A stretch of 64,000 bases of DNA from Rhodococcus yunnanensis NBRC 103083 (GCF_001895005.1 NZ_BCXH01000011.1:1-64000); one strand, 5' to 3'. Numbered from the stretch's first letter, positions 44,437-53,435 are shown. Made by a program: numbers and translations. The notes: generated by a model not told the origin, from the letters alone.

Positions 44437-45111
44437 ATGCTGACGTTCACGCTCCCCGACGGATCGACCGAGACGCTGGAGCCGCAGAATCTGCTCAACG
44501 CCGGCTACGCGGGCCGCAACCAGGACGAAGTAGCCCACCACATCGCTGAACTGGCAGAACTCGGTGTACCCGCACCGACGGTCACTCCGGCCATGTACCC
44601 GATTTCGCCGTATTTGGCACAGCAAACCGATGCGGTGCACGTCCAGCACGGCCACACCTCGGGCGAAGCCGAATGGGCGATCGTGATCCTCGGCGACACC
44701 GACAACGACGTGCTGCTCACCGTTGCCTGCGATCACACCGACCGTGACCTGGAAGTTCACAGTGTCGCGTGGAGCAAGAACGCCTCTCCCGACGTACTCG
44801 GCACGCATGCATGGCGGTTGTCCGACGTCGCCGATCGCCTCGACGACATAACCCTGAAAGCATGGGTCGGGGACACCCCCATCCAGGACGGTTCACTTGC
44901 CGATCTGTTGGCTCCGAAGTACTGGCTCGACGTCCTCCGCGAGCGCGGGCTGTTCCAGCGCGGCACCATCCTGATCTCCGGCACCATCTCCATGCTTCCC
45001 GGCGTCGATCAGTTCGCCGACCAGTGGAAGGTCGAGATGGCAGATCCCGCCACCGGCAACACTCTGACCTGCGAATATCGAACAATTCTCATGCCTGCCC
45101 CGATCGGCTGA
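44437..45111 (+). CDS. DUF2848-family protein
   Basis: This 224-residue soluble protein has the DUF2848 pattern. NAGYAGRNQDEVAHHIAELAELGVPAP opens it, followed by YPISPYLAQQTDAV, HGHTSGEAEWAIVI and VACDHTDRDLEVHSVAWSK. The invariant-looking SGE-E and DHTDRDLE motifs resemble a ligand or metal site, and the fold may relate to fumarylacetoacetate-hydrolase-like proteins; this is tentative. ATG 44437 follows GAGAGAGG. It is divergent from the MHS transporter and shares its operator-like site. An enzymatic step on the imported compound is the natural inference, but no reaction is established for this family. Confidence 0.88.
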   Translation: MLTFTLPDGSTETLEPQNLLNAGYAGRNQDEVAHHIAELAELGVPAPTVTPAMYPISPYLAQQTDAVHVQHGHTSGEAEWAIVILGDTDNDVLLTVACDHTDRDLEVHSVAWSKNASPDVLGTHAWRLSDVADRLDDITLKAWVGDTPIQDGSLADLLAPKYWLDVLRERGLFQRGTILISGTISMLPGVDQFADQWKVEMADPATGNTLTCEYRTILMPAPIG

Positions 45112-45135
45112 GCACTGCGACGTAGGGTGGAGAGC

Positions 45136-45495
45136 GTGACGAAGCCAATTATCGAGTTCCAGGCCGGCCCCCCGCCCATCGATCTGGTGGTGGTGGACCT
45201 GGTCGAGGGTGATGGCGCCGAAGCTGTCCCCGGCGGCAATGTCGAGGTCCACTACGTCGGCGTCGAGTTCGACAGCGGAGAAGAGTTCGACTCCTCGTGG
45301 AACCGCGGAGAGTCGATCCAGTTTCCTCTGCAAGGCCTCATCCAGGGATGGCAGGATGGAATCCCCGGCATGAAGGTCGGCGGACGACGTCAGCTCACCA
45401 TCCCCCCAGAGCTCGCATACGGGCCCGCAGGCGCAGGCCACCGGCTCTCCGGCAAGACTCTCGTCTTCGTGATCGACCTGCTCGACGCCAAATAA
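45136..45495 (+). CDS. FKBP-type peptidyl-prolyl cis-trans isomerase
   Basis: This 119-residue cytoplasmic protein is a single FKBP domain. Active-site positions are visible in VHYVGVEFDSGEEFDSSW, FPLQGLIQGWQDGIPGMKVGGRR, PPELAYGPAG and LVFVIDLLDAK. It catalyses prolyl isomerisation during folding. GTG 45136 was chosen because it gives VTKPIIEFQAGPPP, the family N-terminus, and because GGAG is well placed; GTG 45127 is an alternative. Repeat array C starts 17 bases after the stop. Confidence 0.94.
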   Translation: MTKPIIEFQAGPPPIDLVVVDLVEGDGAEAVPGGNVEVHYVGVEFDSGEEFDSSWNRGESIQFPLQGLIQGWQDGIPGMKVGGRRQLTIPPELAYGPAGAGHRLSGKTLVFVIDLLDAK

Positions 45496-45512
45496 CCCCT
45501 CACCTCGGCAGT

Positions 45513-45728
45513 CCGCCGGCTCCACTCCCGATCTACTGGGTCGTTCCGCCGGCTCCACTCCCGATCTACTGGGTCATTCCGCCGGCTCCACTCCCGATCT
45601 ACTGGGTCATTCCGCCGGCTCCACTCCCGGGTTATCGGGTCGTTCCGCCGGCTCCACTCCCGGGTTATCGGGTCGTTCCGCCGGCTCCACTCCCGGGTTA
45701 TCGGGTCGTTCCGCCGGCTCCACTCCCG
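45513..45728. repeat. Tandem repeat array C, seven 33-bp units
   Basis: Units starting CCGCCGGCTCCACTCCCG occur at 45513, 45546, 45579, 45612, 45645, 45678 and 45711, exactly 33 bases apart. The tail changes inside the array: ATCTACTGGGTC-G/A-TT in units 1-3 and GGTTATCGGGTCGTT in units 4-6. This shows local homogenisation of two unit types. The array differs from A and B by CCGCCGG for CCGCAGG. It lies between the convergent FKBP gene and oxygenase gene and enters the oxygenase coding end. Confidence 0.95.
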
Positions 45729-46762
45729 ACGGCAGCTCGGACACGAGCTGCCTCGCGGGTGGCCGTCGTGTTCGCCCTGCCCCCTCGGGAGCCCGCCAGC
45801 TTTGCTTCGATGTGCTCGGCGACGGTGACCGGCTCGTAGTGCACCGGTTCACCCAGTTCGATGCACGAGTCGAGCGGGGAGATGGTCGCATTCAAGTTCC
45901 CGTCGTGGAAGAAGGCCGCCGACCTGCGGCGCACGATGGAACCGTCGACGATCGGCGGACGCACTCGATGCAATGTGGACATCCAGCGGTCGTTCGTCAG
46001 CCTGGCCGTCAGATCACCCAGATTGATCAACAGCGCATTCTCGGCAGGCGACACATCGTGCCATCGCACATCGCTTCCCAACACCTGTAGGCCCGCGACT
46101 CGGTCCGCCCAGAGAACCGTGACGATGCCGTAATCGGTGTGCTCACCCATGCCGTCCGGTTCACCGAGTTCGATCTCACCTGGCCGCGCTGGTGCCTGCG
46201 GAACGGACTGGTGAGGCGGTAGGGCGTAGTTGTTCATTCGGAAGGTGTCGAGCGAGTTGTCGGTGATCCGATCGAAGAAGCCCTCGTCCACGCCGAGTGC
46301 GTCGGCGAAGATGCGGGTCAACGTTCGCGCCACCCGCGCCGCGTGCTCGAAGTAGAGGTTCACCGCGCTCTCGAACTCGGCTACCGCAGGCCACACGTTG
46401 GGTACGCCGTCGCCGGTTCCGACGTTGAAGGCCTCGAAGAAATCGTTCGTGCGGGTCGCCGATTCCAGCCCGAGGCTCAGACTGAGCGACTCGCTGCGCG
46501 GCGCCGTGTACCCCCGGTTTACCTCCGGCGGCATGATGTACGACGCCTTCTCCTCCGGCGGCAGGGCGAAGAATCCGTCGATGGCCAGGCCGAGGCCGGC
46601 GATGACGTCGTCGGGAATTCCGTGGCCGGTGACGGACATGAATCCGATTGTGCTGCATGCGCAGTCGAGATCGGCGGCAACGTCCCGCCGGCTCTCTTCG
46701 GTGCCACCCTCGACATAGGGGGATATGTCGATCGTCGGGACGTGGAACTGAGTGAACGGCAT
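45698..46762 (-). CDS. Isopenicillin N synthase-like 2OG-Fe(II) oxygenase with repeat-derived C-terminus
   Basis: This 354-residue enzyme belongs to the DIOX_N/2OG-FeII family. The iron ligands H208, D210 and H265 are in GEHTDYG and STLHRVRPP, and the 2-oxoglutarate-binding Arg-Ser (RRRSAAFF, R280/S281) is present. The N-terminal DIOX_N domain is intact (TIDISPYVEGG, GFMSVTGHGIP). It oxidises an unknown small molecule using 2-oxoglutarate and O2. The last nine to ten residues (GSGAGGTTR) and the TAA stop come from the 33-bp repeat unit at 45698-45728. The original C-terminus may therefore have been changed by array growth. ATG 46762 is the start. Confidence 0.92.
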   Translation of the reverse strand: MPFTQFHVPTIDISPYVEGGTEESRRDVAADLDCACSTIGFMSVTGHGIPDDVIAGLGLAIDGFFALPPEEKASYIMPPEVNRGYTAPRSESLSLSLGLESATRTNDFFEAFNVGTGDGVPNVWPAVAEFESAVNLYFEHAARVARTLTRIFADALGVDEGFFDRITDNSLDTFRMNNYALPPHQSVPQAPARPGEIELGEPDGMGEHTDYGIVTVLWADRVAGLQVLGSDVRWHDVSPAENALLINLGDLTARLTNDRWMSTLHRVRPPIVDGSIVRRRSAAFFHDGNLNATISPLDSCIELGEPVHYEPVTVAEHIEAKLAGSRGGRANTTATREAARVRAAVGSGAGGTTR

Positions 46763-46815
46763 CCTGACAGTGTCGCAATGTCGTGGCCGCTCGTGGGTTT
46801 CTTCGGTGTAAACGG

Positions 46816-48135
46816 TTAGGTGGGCGAGTCGTCCGGAGATGGTCGGTCGTCGAGTTCGAGCACCAATCTGGCCCCGCCGAGTGGACTGTCGGTGAAGTAG
46901 GCGCGTCCACCGTGCAGTTCGGCCTGCTGCTCGACGAGCGCCAGCCCGAGGCCGGAGCCGCCCTTCGCGGCTGCAGCGCCGCGGTAGAAACGTTCGAACA
47001 CGGCATCACGCTCGCCGCGAGCCACGCCGGTGCCGTCGTCGTCGATGGTCAGGGTGACGAGAGTGCCCTGCCGTCGGATCGAGAGGACGACGGCTTTCGC
47101 GTTTCCGTGACGTACCGCGTTGATGATGGCGTTGTCGACGGCGAGGCGCAGTCCTGTCGGAAGTGCCCGCATCGTGAGAGACGGTACCGAGTCGATCCGA
47201 ACGTCGAGGTCCTCGTTCTGACGCATGGCGTCCTGGGCTGCGACGTCGCAGATCTCCACGACGTCGGTGGCGACGCGGTCGCTGTCGCTCGAGAGCTCAC
47301 CCGAAGCCAGACGCTCCAGCGCGGCCAGCGTGGTCTCGACCCGTCCCTGCGTTCTTTCGAGGTCCCGCAGGATCTCCTCCTGCTGTGTCCGTTCCAGATC
47401 GAGGGTGCGAAGAACCTCGATGTCGGTGCGCATCGCCGTCAGTGGAGTGCGCAGTTCGTGAGCAGACACCGCAGCGAAGTCACGTGCCGTCGCGAGCGCG
47501 TCGTTGGTGCGCTCCTGGGCGTCGTTGACGCGTTGCAACATGCCACCGATCGCGACGGCGAGCTCGTCTGCTTCGCGCACACCGGTCTTGGTGTCCGGTG
47601 GCATCGGCGGTTGCGCACTGACCTGGCGTGTCAGCTTCACCAGTGGGCGCACGGCACGGCCGCCGAAGAGCCAGCCCAGGCCTGTGGACACAGCGATCGC
47701 ACCGAGCCCGATGAAGATGACCTGCCGCTGCTGTTCGTCCGTCACCTGCTGCGCCTCGATGGCCGGGACCCCGATGGCGATCGAGATGTCGACCAGCGAC
47801 ACGGTCTTGGTCGTGTACACCCGGAATCGTTGGCCGTCGACGTCGACGGTCTCCGAGCCCTCCGGCAGGTCGGGCAGTTGAATGGGCGTCGAGGCGCGCA
47901 CGGTGTCGCCGGTCCTGATGGTGACGGCGAAGGCCGCCGACAACTGATCGAGGAACGTCTCGAGAACAGCCGCGTTGGGGACGAGTGCCTGGGAGGCCGT
48001 CGTCAGACGCTCGTCGAGCTGATTGACGTTGTTTCGCGAAATCGCCACCGACGTCACCACCGCGAGCGCGGCGACGACGAGCGTCGCGCCGAGGGCAGTG
48101 GCTGCCGCGACGCGCAGGCGAAGCGACAGTCTCAT
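46816..48135 (-). CDS. prrB: Sensor histidine kinase PrrB
   Basis: This predicted 439-residue kinase has two transmembrane helices (about 10-32 and 138-157) around an extracytoplasmic domain of about 105 residues. A HAMP segment follows, then HisKA with H226 in [17 protein letters not shown], and an HATPase with the N box [14 protein letters not shown] and G box [13 protein letters not shown]. It fits PrrB of mycobacteria (Rv0902c) by order and position. The start ATG 48135 overlaps the prrA stop by four bases (ATGA). In mycobacteria PrrAB affects energy and lipid metabolism; the signal is not known. Confidence 0.94.
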   Translation of the reverse strand: MRLSLRLRVAAATALGATLVVAALAVVTSVAISRNNVNQLDERLTTASQALVPNAAVLETFLDQLSAAFAVTIRTGDTVRASTPIQLPDLPEGSETVDVDGQRFRVYTTKTVSLVDISIAIGVPAIEAQQVTDEQQRQVIFIGLGAIAVSTGLGWLFGGRAVRPLVKLTRQVSAQPPMPPDTKTGVREADELAVAIGGMLQRVNDAQERTNDALATARDFAAVSAHELRTPLTAMRTDIEVLRTLDLERTQQEEILRDLERTQGRVETTLAALERLASGELSSDSDRVATDVVEICDVAAQDAMRQNEDLDVRIDSVPSLTMRALPTGLRLAVDNAIINAVRHGNAKAVVLSIRRQGTLVTLTIDDDGTGVARGERDAVFERFYRGAAAAKGGSGLGLALVEQQAELHGGRAYFTDSPLGGARLVLELDDRPSPDDSPT

Positions 48136-48857
48136 GTCGCGTCCCGGAGCACGAAACCGACGCCTCGCACCGTGTGCAGGACGCGGGATGCGCCGTCGAC
48201 CTCGATCTTTCGCCTGAGGTATCCGACGAAGACGTCGACGACATTGGTGTCGGCGACGAAGTCGTAACCCCACACCAGTTCCAGTAGCCGCTCACGCGTC
48301 AGTACGACGCCCTTGTTGCGGGCCAGTATCGCGAGAAGTTCGAATTCGCGTTTGGTGAGGTCGAGTTCGCGTCCTCTGCTCCTGGCACGGTATCCCGGAA
48401 TGTCGACGGAGAGCTCGCCGACGACGATCTCCGGCGACGAGGAGGCCGTCGGCTCGGCCGCGGGAGCCACCGAGCGACGTCGAAGCATGGCGTTGATTCG
48501 GGCCACCAGCTCGGCGAGCACGAAGGGCTTGGTCAGATAGTCGTCGGCACCGGACTCGAGGCCGGATATCCGGTCGTCGACCGACGAACGGGCGCTCAAC
48601 ACGCAGATGGGCACGTCGTTGCCCATTGCACGGAGTGCTTTGACGACGCTTGCCCCGTCGAGGACGGGCATGTTGATGTCGAGGACGACGACGTCCGGGG
48701 ACTGGCCGGATACGACGGTGAGTGCGGCGGCACCGTCGGCCGCGGTGATCACCGTGAAACCGGACAGTCGCAGCCCTCGTTGGAGCGAGGACAGGACGTC
48801 GTCGTCGTCGTCGACCACGAGAACCGTGGCGGAGCTACCTGGCGCAGATTCGGGCAC
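48132..48857 (-). CDS. prrA: OmpR-family response regulator PrrA
   Basis: This 241-residue regulator has a receiver domain with the acidic cluster VVDDDDD, phosphoacceptor D60 in VVVLDINMP and switch lysine in YLTKPF. Its OmpR winged-helix domain (about 140-238) contains [17 protein letters not shown] and [11 protein letters not shown]. It corresponds to PrrA (Rv0903c). GTG 48857 is the start. The gene overlaps prrB by four bases, which fixes the ratio of the two proteins. The upstream 13-base gap to a small gene suggests one transcript. Confidence 0.95.
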   Translation of the reverse strand: MPESAPGSSATVLVVDDDDDVLSSLQRGLRLSGFTVITAADGAAALTVVSGQSPDVVVLDINMPVLDGASVVKALRAMGNDVPICVLSARSSVDDRISGLESGADDYLTKPFVLAELVARINAMLRRRSVAPAAEPTASSSPEIVVGELSVDIPGYRARSRGRELDLTKREFELLAILARNKGVVLTRERLLELVWGYDFVADTNVVDVFVGYLRRKIEVDGASRVLHTVRGVGFVLRDAT

Positions 48858-48870
48858 CGCCCCATTGTGC

Positions 48871-49077
48871 CTAGGCAGCCCAGCTGTCGACGGTCTTCTG
48901 GCGTTCCTCGGGCGTTTTGGCGAAGAACTCCTCCAGCGCGCTCCGGCGGGTCGTATCGGTGTCGAGCGACCATGCGACTGCGGGAGCCTTCGAGTACAAG
49001 GCCTCGTAGTACTTCTCGAAACTGCAGGTGCTGTTCACCAATGACTGTGCGCCGGGGAACCTCGGTGTGCTTTTCAT
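48871..49077 (-). CDS. Small soluble protein upstream of prrA
   Basis: This 68-residue protein starts at ATG 49077 with GAGAGGAG at perfect distance; the longer frame would begin before that site. Sequence landmarks are [15 protein letters not shown] and [15 protein letters not shown] at the C-terminus, with no membrane helix. I do not recognise the family. It lies 13 bases before prrA on the same strand and is divergent from the photolyase gene. A single cysteine and aromatic residues in the middle could suit a stress role, but this is speculation and no function is claimed. Confidence 0.75.
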   Translation of the reverse strand: MKSTPRFPGAQSLVNSTCSFEKYYEALYSKAPAVAWSLDTDTTRRSALEEFFAKTPEERQKTVDSWAA

Positions 49078-49183
49078 GATGTGCTCCTCTCTTGCGGTGT
49101 TTCCCAACGTAGGACGCGTTCATGCAGCGTTGGTGATGCTTCGTTGGCGTTTCTCTGAGAGTTGCTCGGGTATGACTGGACCT

Positions 49184-50515
49184 ATGACTGTGGTGTGGTT
49201 TCGACGCGATCTCCGGCTGGCCGATCTTCCGACGCTGAAGGCTGCCGCCGAATCGGGAGATCCGGTGCTCGGGCTGTTCGTGCTCGACGATCGGCTGCTG
49301 AAGACGTCCGGCGGCCCGCGCAGAGACTTTCTGTACCGAAGTCTGGCTGCCCTCGACGAGCAGATGGATGGAAAGTTGCTCGTGGTGAAGGGCGAGCCCG
49401 AGACCGTGGTGCCGAAGGTCGCGAAAGCAGTCGGCTCGGACGAGGTGCACGTCAGCGCGGATTACGGTCCGTACGGACGTGCGCGCGACGAACGCGTCTC
49501 GAAGCGCGTGTCGCTGATCTCCACCGGCAGCCCGTACGCCGTCGCTCCTGGCCGGGTCACCAAGAACGACGGCGAGCCGTACAAGGTGTTCACGCCGTAC
49601 TTCCGGCAGTGGATGGACCACGGGTGGCGAGGCCCCGCCGATACATCGGCCTCGACGGTGACGTGGCTCGATCCGTCGGACGTCGAGGGAACCGGTCGAC
49701 GGGTGAAGATCCCGACCGAGAAGGATGCGTCGGAGGCGCCTGCGGGGGAAAAGGCGGCACTGGAGGCGTGGAACGAATTCCTCGATCGCATAGCGGGTTA
49801 CGACGACGAACGAAACCGTCCGGATCTCGATTCGACGAGCCGCATGTCGGTGTATCTCAAGTACGGCAACATTCATCCTCGGACGATGCTGAAGGATCTC
49901 TCCCGCCTGCGCAGCGAGGGCAGTGGTGCCTACCGTCGACAGTTGGCCTGGCGAGATTTCTACGCGGACATACTGTTTCAGCGACCCGACAGTGCGCGTG
50001 AGAACTACGACAAGAAGTACGACCGCATCGAACTCGACACGGGCACGCATGCGGACGAGTTGTTCACCGCATGGAAGGAGGGTCGCACCGGCTTCCCGAT
50101 CGTCGACGCCGGTATGCGACAGCTGAATTCCGAGAAGTGGATGCACAACCGCGTGCGCATGATCGTCGCGTCGTTCCTCGTCAAGGATCTGCATCTACCG
50201 TGGTGGCGGGGCGCGCGCTACTTCATGCAGCAACTCGTCGACGGTGACCTCGCCAACAATCAACACGGATGGCAGTGGACCGCAGGCACCGGAACCGACG
50301 CGTCACCGTACTTCCGAGTGTTCAATCCGATCACCCAGGGTGAGAAGTTCGATCCCACCGGAGACTTCGTACGCCGCTGGGTTCCGGAACTCCGCGGTGA
50401 GGAAGGAAAAGCGGTGCACACGTTGAAGTTCGGAAGACCCAAGGACTACCCGGAGCCCATCGTCGACCACAAGCACGAAAGAGAAGTAGCGATCGCACGG
50501 TTCAAGGCGCTCTAA
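49184..50515 (+). CDS. phr: Deoxyribodipyrimidine photolyase
   Basis: This predicted 443-residue cryptochrome/photolyase family protein starts MTVVWFRRDLRLADLP. It has the antenna domain (about 1-130) and the FAD domain. FAD-domain motifs are RMSVYLKYGNIHPR, AYRRQLAWRDFYADIL, FPIVDAGMRQLNSEKWMHNR and NNQHGWQWTAGTGTDASPYFR. It repairs cyclobutane pyrimidine dimers with blue light. ATG 49172 is an alternative start four codons upstream. The final codons GCG CTC TAA and following bases are copied in tandem downstream at 50507-50570. Confidence 0.95.
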   Translation: MTVVWFRRDLRLADLPTLKAAAESGDPVLGLFVLDDRLLKTSGGPRRDFLYRSLAALDEQMDGKLLVVKGEPETVVPKVAKAVGSDEVHVSADYGPYGRARDERVSKRVSLISTGSPYAVAPGRVTKNDGEPYKVFTPYFRQWMDHGWRGPADTSASTVTWLDPSDVEGTGRRVKIPTEKDASEAPAGEKAALEAWNEFLDRIAGYDDERNRPDLDSTSRMSVYLKYGNIHPRTMLKDLSRLRSEGSGAYRRQLAWRDFYADILFQRPDSARENYDKKYDRIELDTGTHADELFTAWKEGRTGFPIVDAGMRQLNSEKWMHNRVRMIVASFLVKDLHLPWWRGARYFMQQLVDGDLANNQHGWQWTAGTGTDASPYFRVFNPITQGEKFDPTGDFVRRWVPELRGEEGKAVHTLKFGRPKDYPEPIVDHKHEREVAIARFKAL

Positions 50516-50570
50516 CCAGGCGGCGCTCTAACCAGGCGGCGCTCTAGCCAGGCAGCGCTCTAGCCAGGCG
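50507..50570. repeat. Four 16-bp units copying the photolyase stop region
   Basis: Units GCGCTCTAACCAGGCG, twice, then two with CTAG for CTAA start at 50507, 50523, 50539 and 50555. The first unit contains the last two sense codons and the TAA stop of the photolyase gene. Each following unit carries another TAA or TAG in a shifted frame. Confidence 0.92.
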
Positions 50571-50579
50571 GCGCCGTGG

Positions 50580-50627
50580 CTCAGCGGTGCCAGGACTCAG
50601 CGGCGCCAGGGCTCAGCGGCGCCGGGA
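50580..50627. repeat. Three 16-bp units copying the DMT-transporter stop region
   Basis: Units CTCAGCGGTGCCAGGA, CTCAGCGGCGCCAGGG and CTCAGCGGCGCCGGGA start at 50580, 50596 and 50612. The third unit contains the last codons and TGA stop (minus strand) of the transporter gene, and the others repeat it downstream of that gene. The period of 16 equals that of the photolyase-end repeats nine bases away. Confidence 0.9.
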
Positions 50628-51515
50628 CAGTCCGACGCCGACGAGGCAAATTGCACCGCCGAGGACGGCGAGGACGTGCGGGACCTCGCCGAGCAGAACC
50701 CATCCCAGCAGGATCGTGATCGGTGGGATGGCGTAGGTGGTGACCCCGAGTCGGCCCGCGTCCATCCGCTTCAATGCGTACGCCCACGTACTGAATGCGA
50801 GTGCCGTCGGAACGAGACCCAGGTACAGGAGCCCGCCCGTCGCGCCCGCCGACGCGGTGCCGAGGTCGTCGATCAGCGCGGGAAAGAAGGGAAGCGTGCA
50901 CAGTGCGCCGATCGCGCACGCCATCCACGTGACCTGCAGTCCTGGAATCGTTCTCAGTACCGGCTTCTGACTGAGCACGCCGATCGCGTACGTGGCAGCG
51001 GAGACCAGACACAGTGCGATGCCGAGGAAGTCGGCGTCGGTCCTCGTGGTGTCGGAACTGGTGACAGCGGTGACGACTCCGACGAGAACCGCACCCGAGA
51101 ACGCGACGGCTGCTCCGATCACGAGCCACTTCGGGAAGCCCTCGCCGAGGAGCAGTCCGGCGAACAGGGCGACCAGAATCGGGCCGATCTGGATGAGCAT
51201 CGACGTGGTCCCGGCGTCGACGCGTTGTTCGGCGGCGTTGAGGGCGACGTTGTATATCGCGAACCAGAAGACTCCGACGCTGACGATCTGCAGCCATTGC
51301 GTCTTGTTCGGCCTGACCCACTTGCGCCCCAGCAGCAGAATCATCCCCAACGCAGCGGTGCCGATGAGCAGGCGACCGAGCGCGAGCGGTCCTGCACCGA
51401 ACGACGTCCCGACCCCGCGGATGGCCACGAACGCCGAGGCCCAGGCCAGGACGGTGATCGTGATCGCGCCGAGGGCGAGCCAGTCGGTCTTCGGTCGGGT
51501 GTCGAGCTGCGTCAT
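50613..51515 (-). CDS. DMT/EamA-family transporter
   Basis: This 300-residue protein has ten predicted helices made of two EamA repeats (about 15-140 and 160-295). Landmarks are ITVLAWASAFVAIRGVGTSF, ALGRLLIGTAALG, AEQRVDAGTTSMLIQIGPI in the first repeat, and LGLVPTALAFSTWAYALKRMDAG, TTYAIPPITILLGWVLLGE in the second. Family members export amino acids or other metabolites. The 3' end, with stop TGA, is part of a 16-bp tandem repeat and converges with the photolyase gene. Substrate unknown. Confidence 0.9.
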   Translation of the reverse strand: MTQLDTRPKTDWLALGAITITVLAWASAFVAIRGVGTSFGAGPLALGRLLIGTAALGMILLLGRKWVRPNKTQWLQIVSVGVFWFAIYNVALNAAEQRVDAGTTSMLIQIGPILVALFAGLLLGEGFPKWLVIGAAVAFSGAVLVGVVTAVTSSDTTRTDADFLGIALCLVSAATYAIGVLSQKPVLRTIPGLQVTWMACAIGALCTLPFFPALIDDLGTASAGATGGLLYLGLVPTALAFSTWAYALKRMDAGRLGVTTYAIPPITILLGWVLLGEVPHVLAVLGGAICLVGVGLSRRR

Positions 51516-51578
51516 GCTGTCGACACTAAGGGGTGGGTAGGCCGATTCTCGCGCGGGTTTCGGACAACTTAGCGCGAG

Positions 51579-53435
51579 TTACTGCCGCAGCAGTTTCTCC
51601 AACTGCTCGAGCACTGCCGGGTCTTCGATGGTCGACGGCACGCTGTACTCTTCGCCGGCGACGATCTGCCGCATCGTCTTGCGCAGGATCTTGCCGGAGC
51701 GAGTCTTCGGCAGTGCTCCGACGATCGTGACGTCCCGGAACGTCGCGAGTGCTCCGATCTGGTCGCGGACCATCGCGACGAGTTCGGTGCGCAACTGTTC
51801 CTCGCTGATGGTCTCACCCGCTTTGAGCACGACGTATCCGCTGGGGCGTTGGCCTTTGAGGTCGTCGTGTATCCCGATGACCGCGCATTCGGCGACGGCT
51901 CCATGCCTCGCCACCACCGCTTCCATCGATCCTGTCGACAACCGGTGCCCGGCAACGTTGATGACATCGTCGCTGCGGCCGAGAACGTACACGTACCCGT
52001 CGGAGTCGATGTAACCCGAGTCGCCGGTGAGGTAGTACCCGGGGAAAGTCTCCAGATACGAACGGCGAAAGCGTGTCTCGTCGTTCCACAACCCGACGAG
52101 CGTTCCCGGCGGAAGGGGTAGCTCGACGACGATGTTGCCCTCGGTGCCGGCTTCGACCGGGCTGCCGGTCGCGTCGAGGATACCGACCTGAAATCCGGGA
52201 ACGGGGACGGTGGGTGAGCCGGACTTGATCGGAAGCGGTTCGAGACCACGGAGATTGGCGCAGATCGGCCAGCCGGTTTCGGTCTGCCACCAATGATCGA
52301 CGACGGGTCTGTGCAGTGTCTCCGAGATCCACTCGTAGGTATCAGGATCGAGGCGCTCGCCCGCGACGAAGAGGGTCTCCAGGCCCGTCACGTCGTACTT
52401 CTCGAGTTCGGCCGCTCCAGGGTCGACCTTGCGAATCGCACGCAGCGCCGTCGGAGCGGTGAAGAGGGCGCGGACCCCATGGTCTGCGATCACACGCCAG
52501 AAGGCGCCCGCGTCGGGAGTCCCGACGGGTTTGCCCTCGTACAGAACGGTTGTCGCCCCGGCGAGCAATGGGCCGTACACGATGTAGGAGTGCCCGACGA
52601 CCCAGCCGACATCGGACGCCGTCCACATGACCTGGCCTGCCCCGACGTCGTAGATATTGCGCATCGACCACACCAGTGCGACGGCATGGCCGCCGTTGTC
52701 GCGGACCACTCCCTTGGGTTTGCCCGTGGTTCCCGACGTGTAGAGGATGTACAGCGGATCGGTGGCTCGTACCGACACCGGCTCGGCGGCAGACGCATCG
52801 GTGATCTCGGAGTCCCAGTCGAGCCAGTTGTGCTGCGCCGGGATCTCCTTGCGCGCCTTCACGATCACGGTGGGCGCGGCCGCGGTGGTCAGCTCGAGCG
52901 CTTTCTCGACGATCGGAAGGTACTCGATGGTTCGGCCGGGTTCGAGGCCGCCGGATGCGGTGACGATCAGACGTGGTTCGGCGTCGTCGATTCGTGCGGC
53001 GAGTTCCTTTGCCGCGAAGCCGCCGAACACGACCGAATGCACGGCTCCGATTCGAGCGCAGGCCAGCATCGCGGTGACGGCCTCGGGAATCATCGGCAGG
53101 TACAGCACCACTCGGTCGCCCGTCGACACCCCGTTGGCGAGGAGGACCCCGGCGAAGCGCGACACTTCGCCCAGGAGCTCGTTGTAAGTGTAGGAGCGTT
53201 GAACCCCGAGCATCGCCGAGTCGTAGATCAACGCCGTGCGATCACCGTGGCCTGCCTCGACATGGCGGTCGAGCGCATTGAAGCACGTGTTGAGCCGGCC
53301 GCCTGGAAACCACCGATCATCGGCGAATGCAGTGGTGGGAGGCGTCGACCAGTCGATACCCGCGGCGGCGTCGAGCCAGAATTTCTCGCGATCGAAGATG
53401 CTGCTGTCGAATGCCGTCCGATACTCGCCGCTCAT
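51579..53435 (-). CDS. Acyl-CoA synthetase, propionyl/acetyl-CoA ligase type
   Basis: This predicted 618-residue adenylate-forming enzyme is closest to propionyl-CoA synthetases (PrpE group). It shows LYILYTSGTTGKPKGVVRD (ATP phosphate loop), DVGWVVGHSYIVYGPLL, WWQTETGWPICAN (adenine-binding) and LTGDSGYIDSDGYVYVLGRSD. The C-terminal lysine lies in PKTRSGKILRKTMRQI. It forms an acyl-CoA from a short-chain acid, ATP and CoA. ATG 53435 is favoured over GTG 53444. It follows the accD3-like gene by 46 bases on the same strand. Feeding propionyl-CoA to the carboxyltransferase is plausible. Confidence 0.9.
   Translation of the reverse strand: MSGEYRTAFDSSIFDREKFWLDAAAGIDWSTPPTTAFADDRWFPGGRLNTCFNALDRHVEAGHGDRTALIYDSAMLGVQRSYTYNELLGEVSRFAGVLLANGVSTGDRVVLYLPMIPEAVTAMLACARIGAVHSVVFGGFAAKELAARIDDAEPRLIVTASGGLEPGRTIEYLPIVEKALELTTAAAPTVIVKARKEIPAQHNWLDWDSEITDASAAEPVSVRATDPLYILYTSGTTGKPKGVVRDNGGHAVALVWSMRNIYDVGAGQVMWTASDVGWVVGHSYIVYGPLLAGATTVLYEGKPVGTPDAGAFWRVIADHGVRALFTAPTALRAIRKVDPGAAELEKYDVTGLETLFVAGERLDPDTYEWISETLHRPVVDHWWQTETGWPICANLRGLEPLPIKSGSPTVPVPGFQVGILDATGSPVEAGTEGNIVVELPLPPGTLVGLWNDETRFRRSYLETFPGYYLTGDSGYIDSDGYVYVLGRSDDVINVAGHRLSTGSMEAVVARHGAVAECAVIGIHDDLKGQRPSGYVVLKAGETISEEQLRTELVAMVRDQIGALATFRDVTIVGALPKTRSGKILRKTMRQIVAGEEYSVPSTIEDPAVLEQLEKLLRQ

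Noticed and set aside
45513..45728. CRISPR array suggested by regular 33-bp repeats
   Set aside because: There are no unique spacers: the variable tails are shared by neighbouring units, no Cas genes occur in the window, and arrays A and B show the same pattern.
46783..48267. Plus-strand frame of 494 residues
   Set aside because: It mirrors the PrrB kinase gene and has no recognisable protein features.
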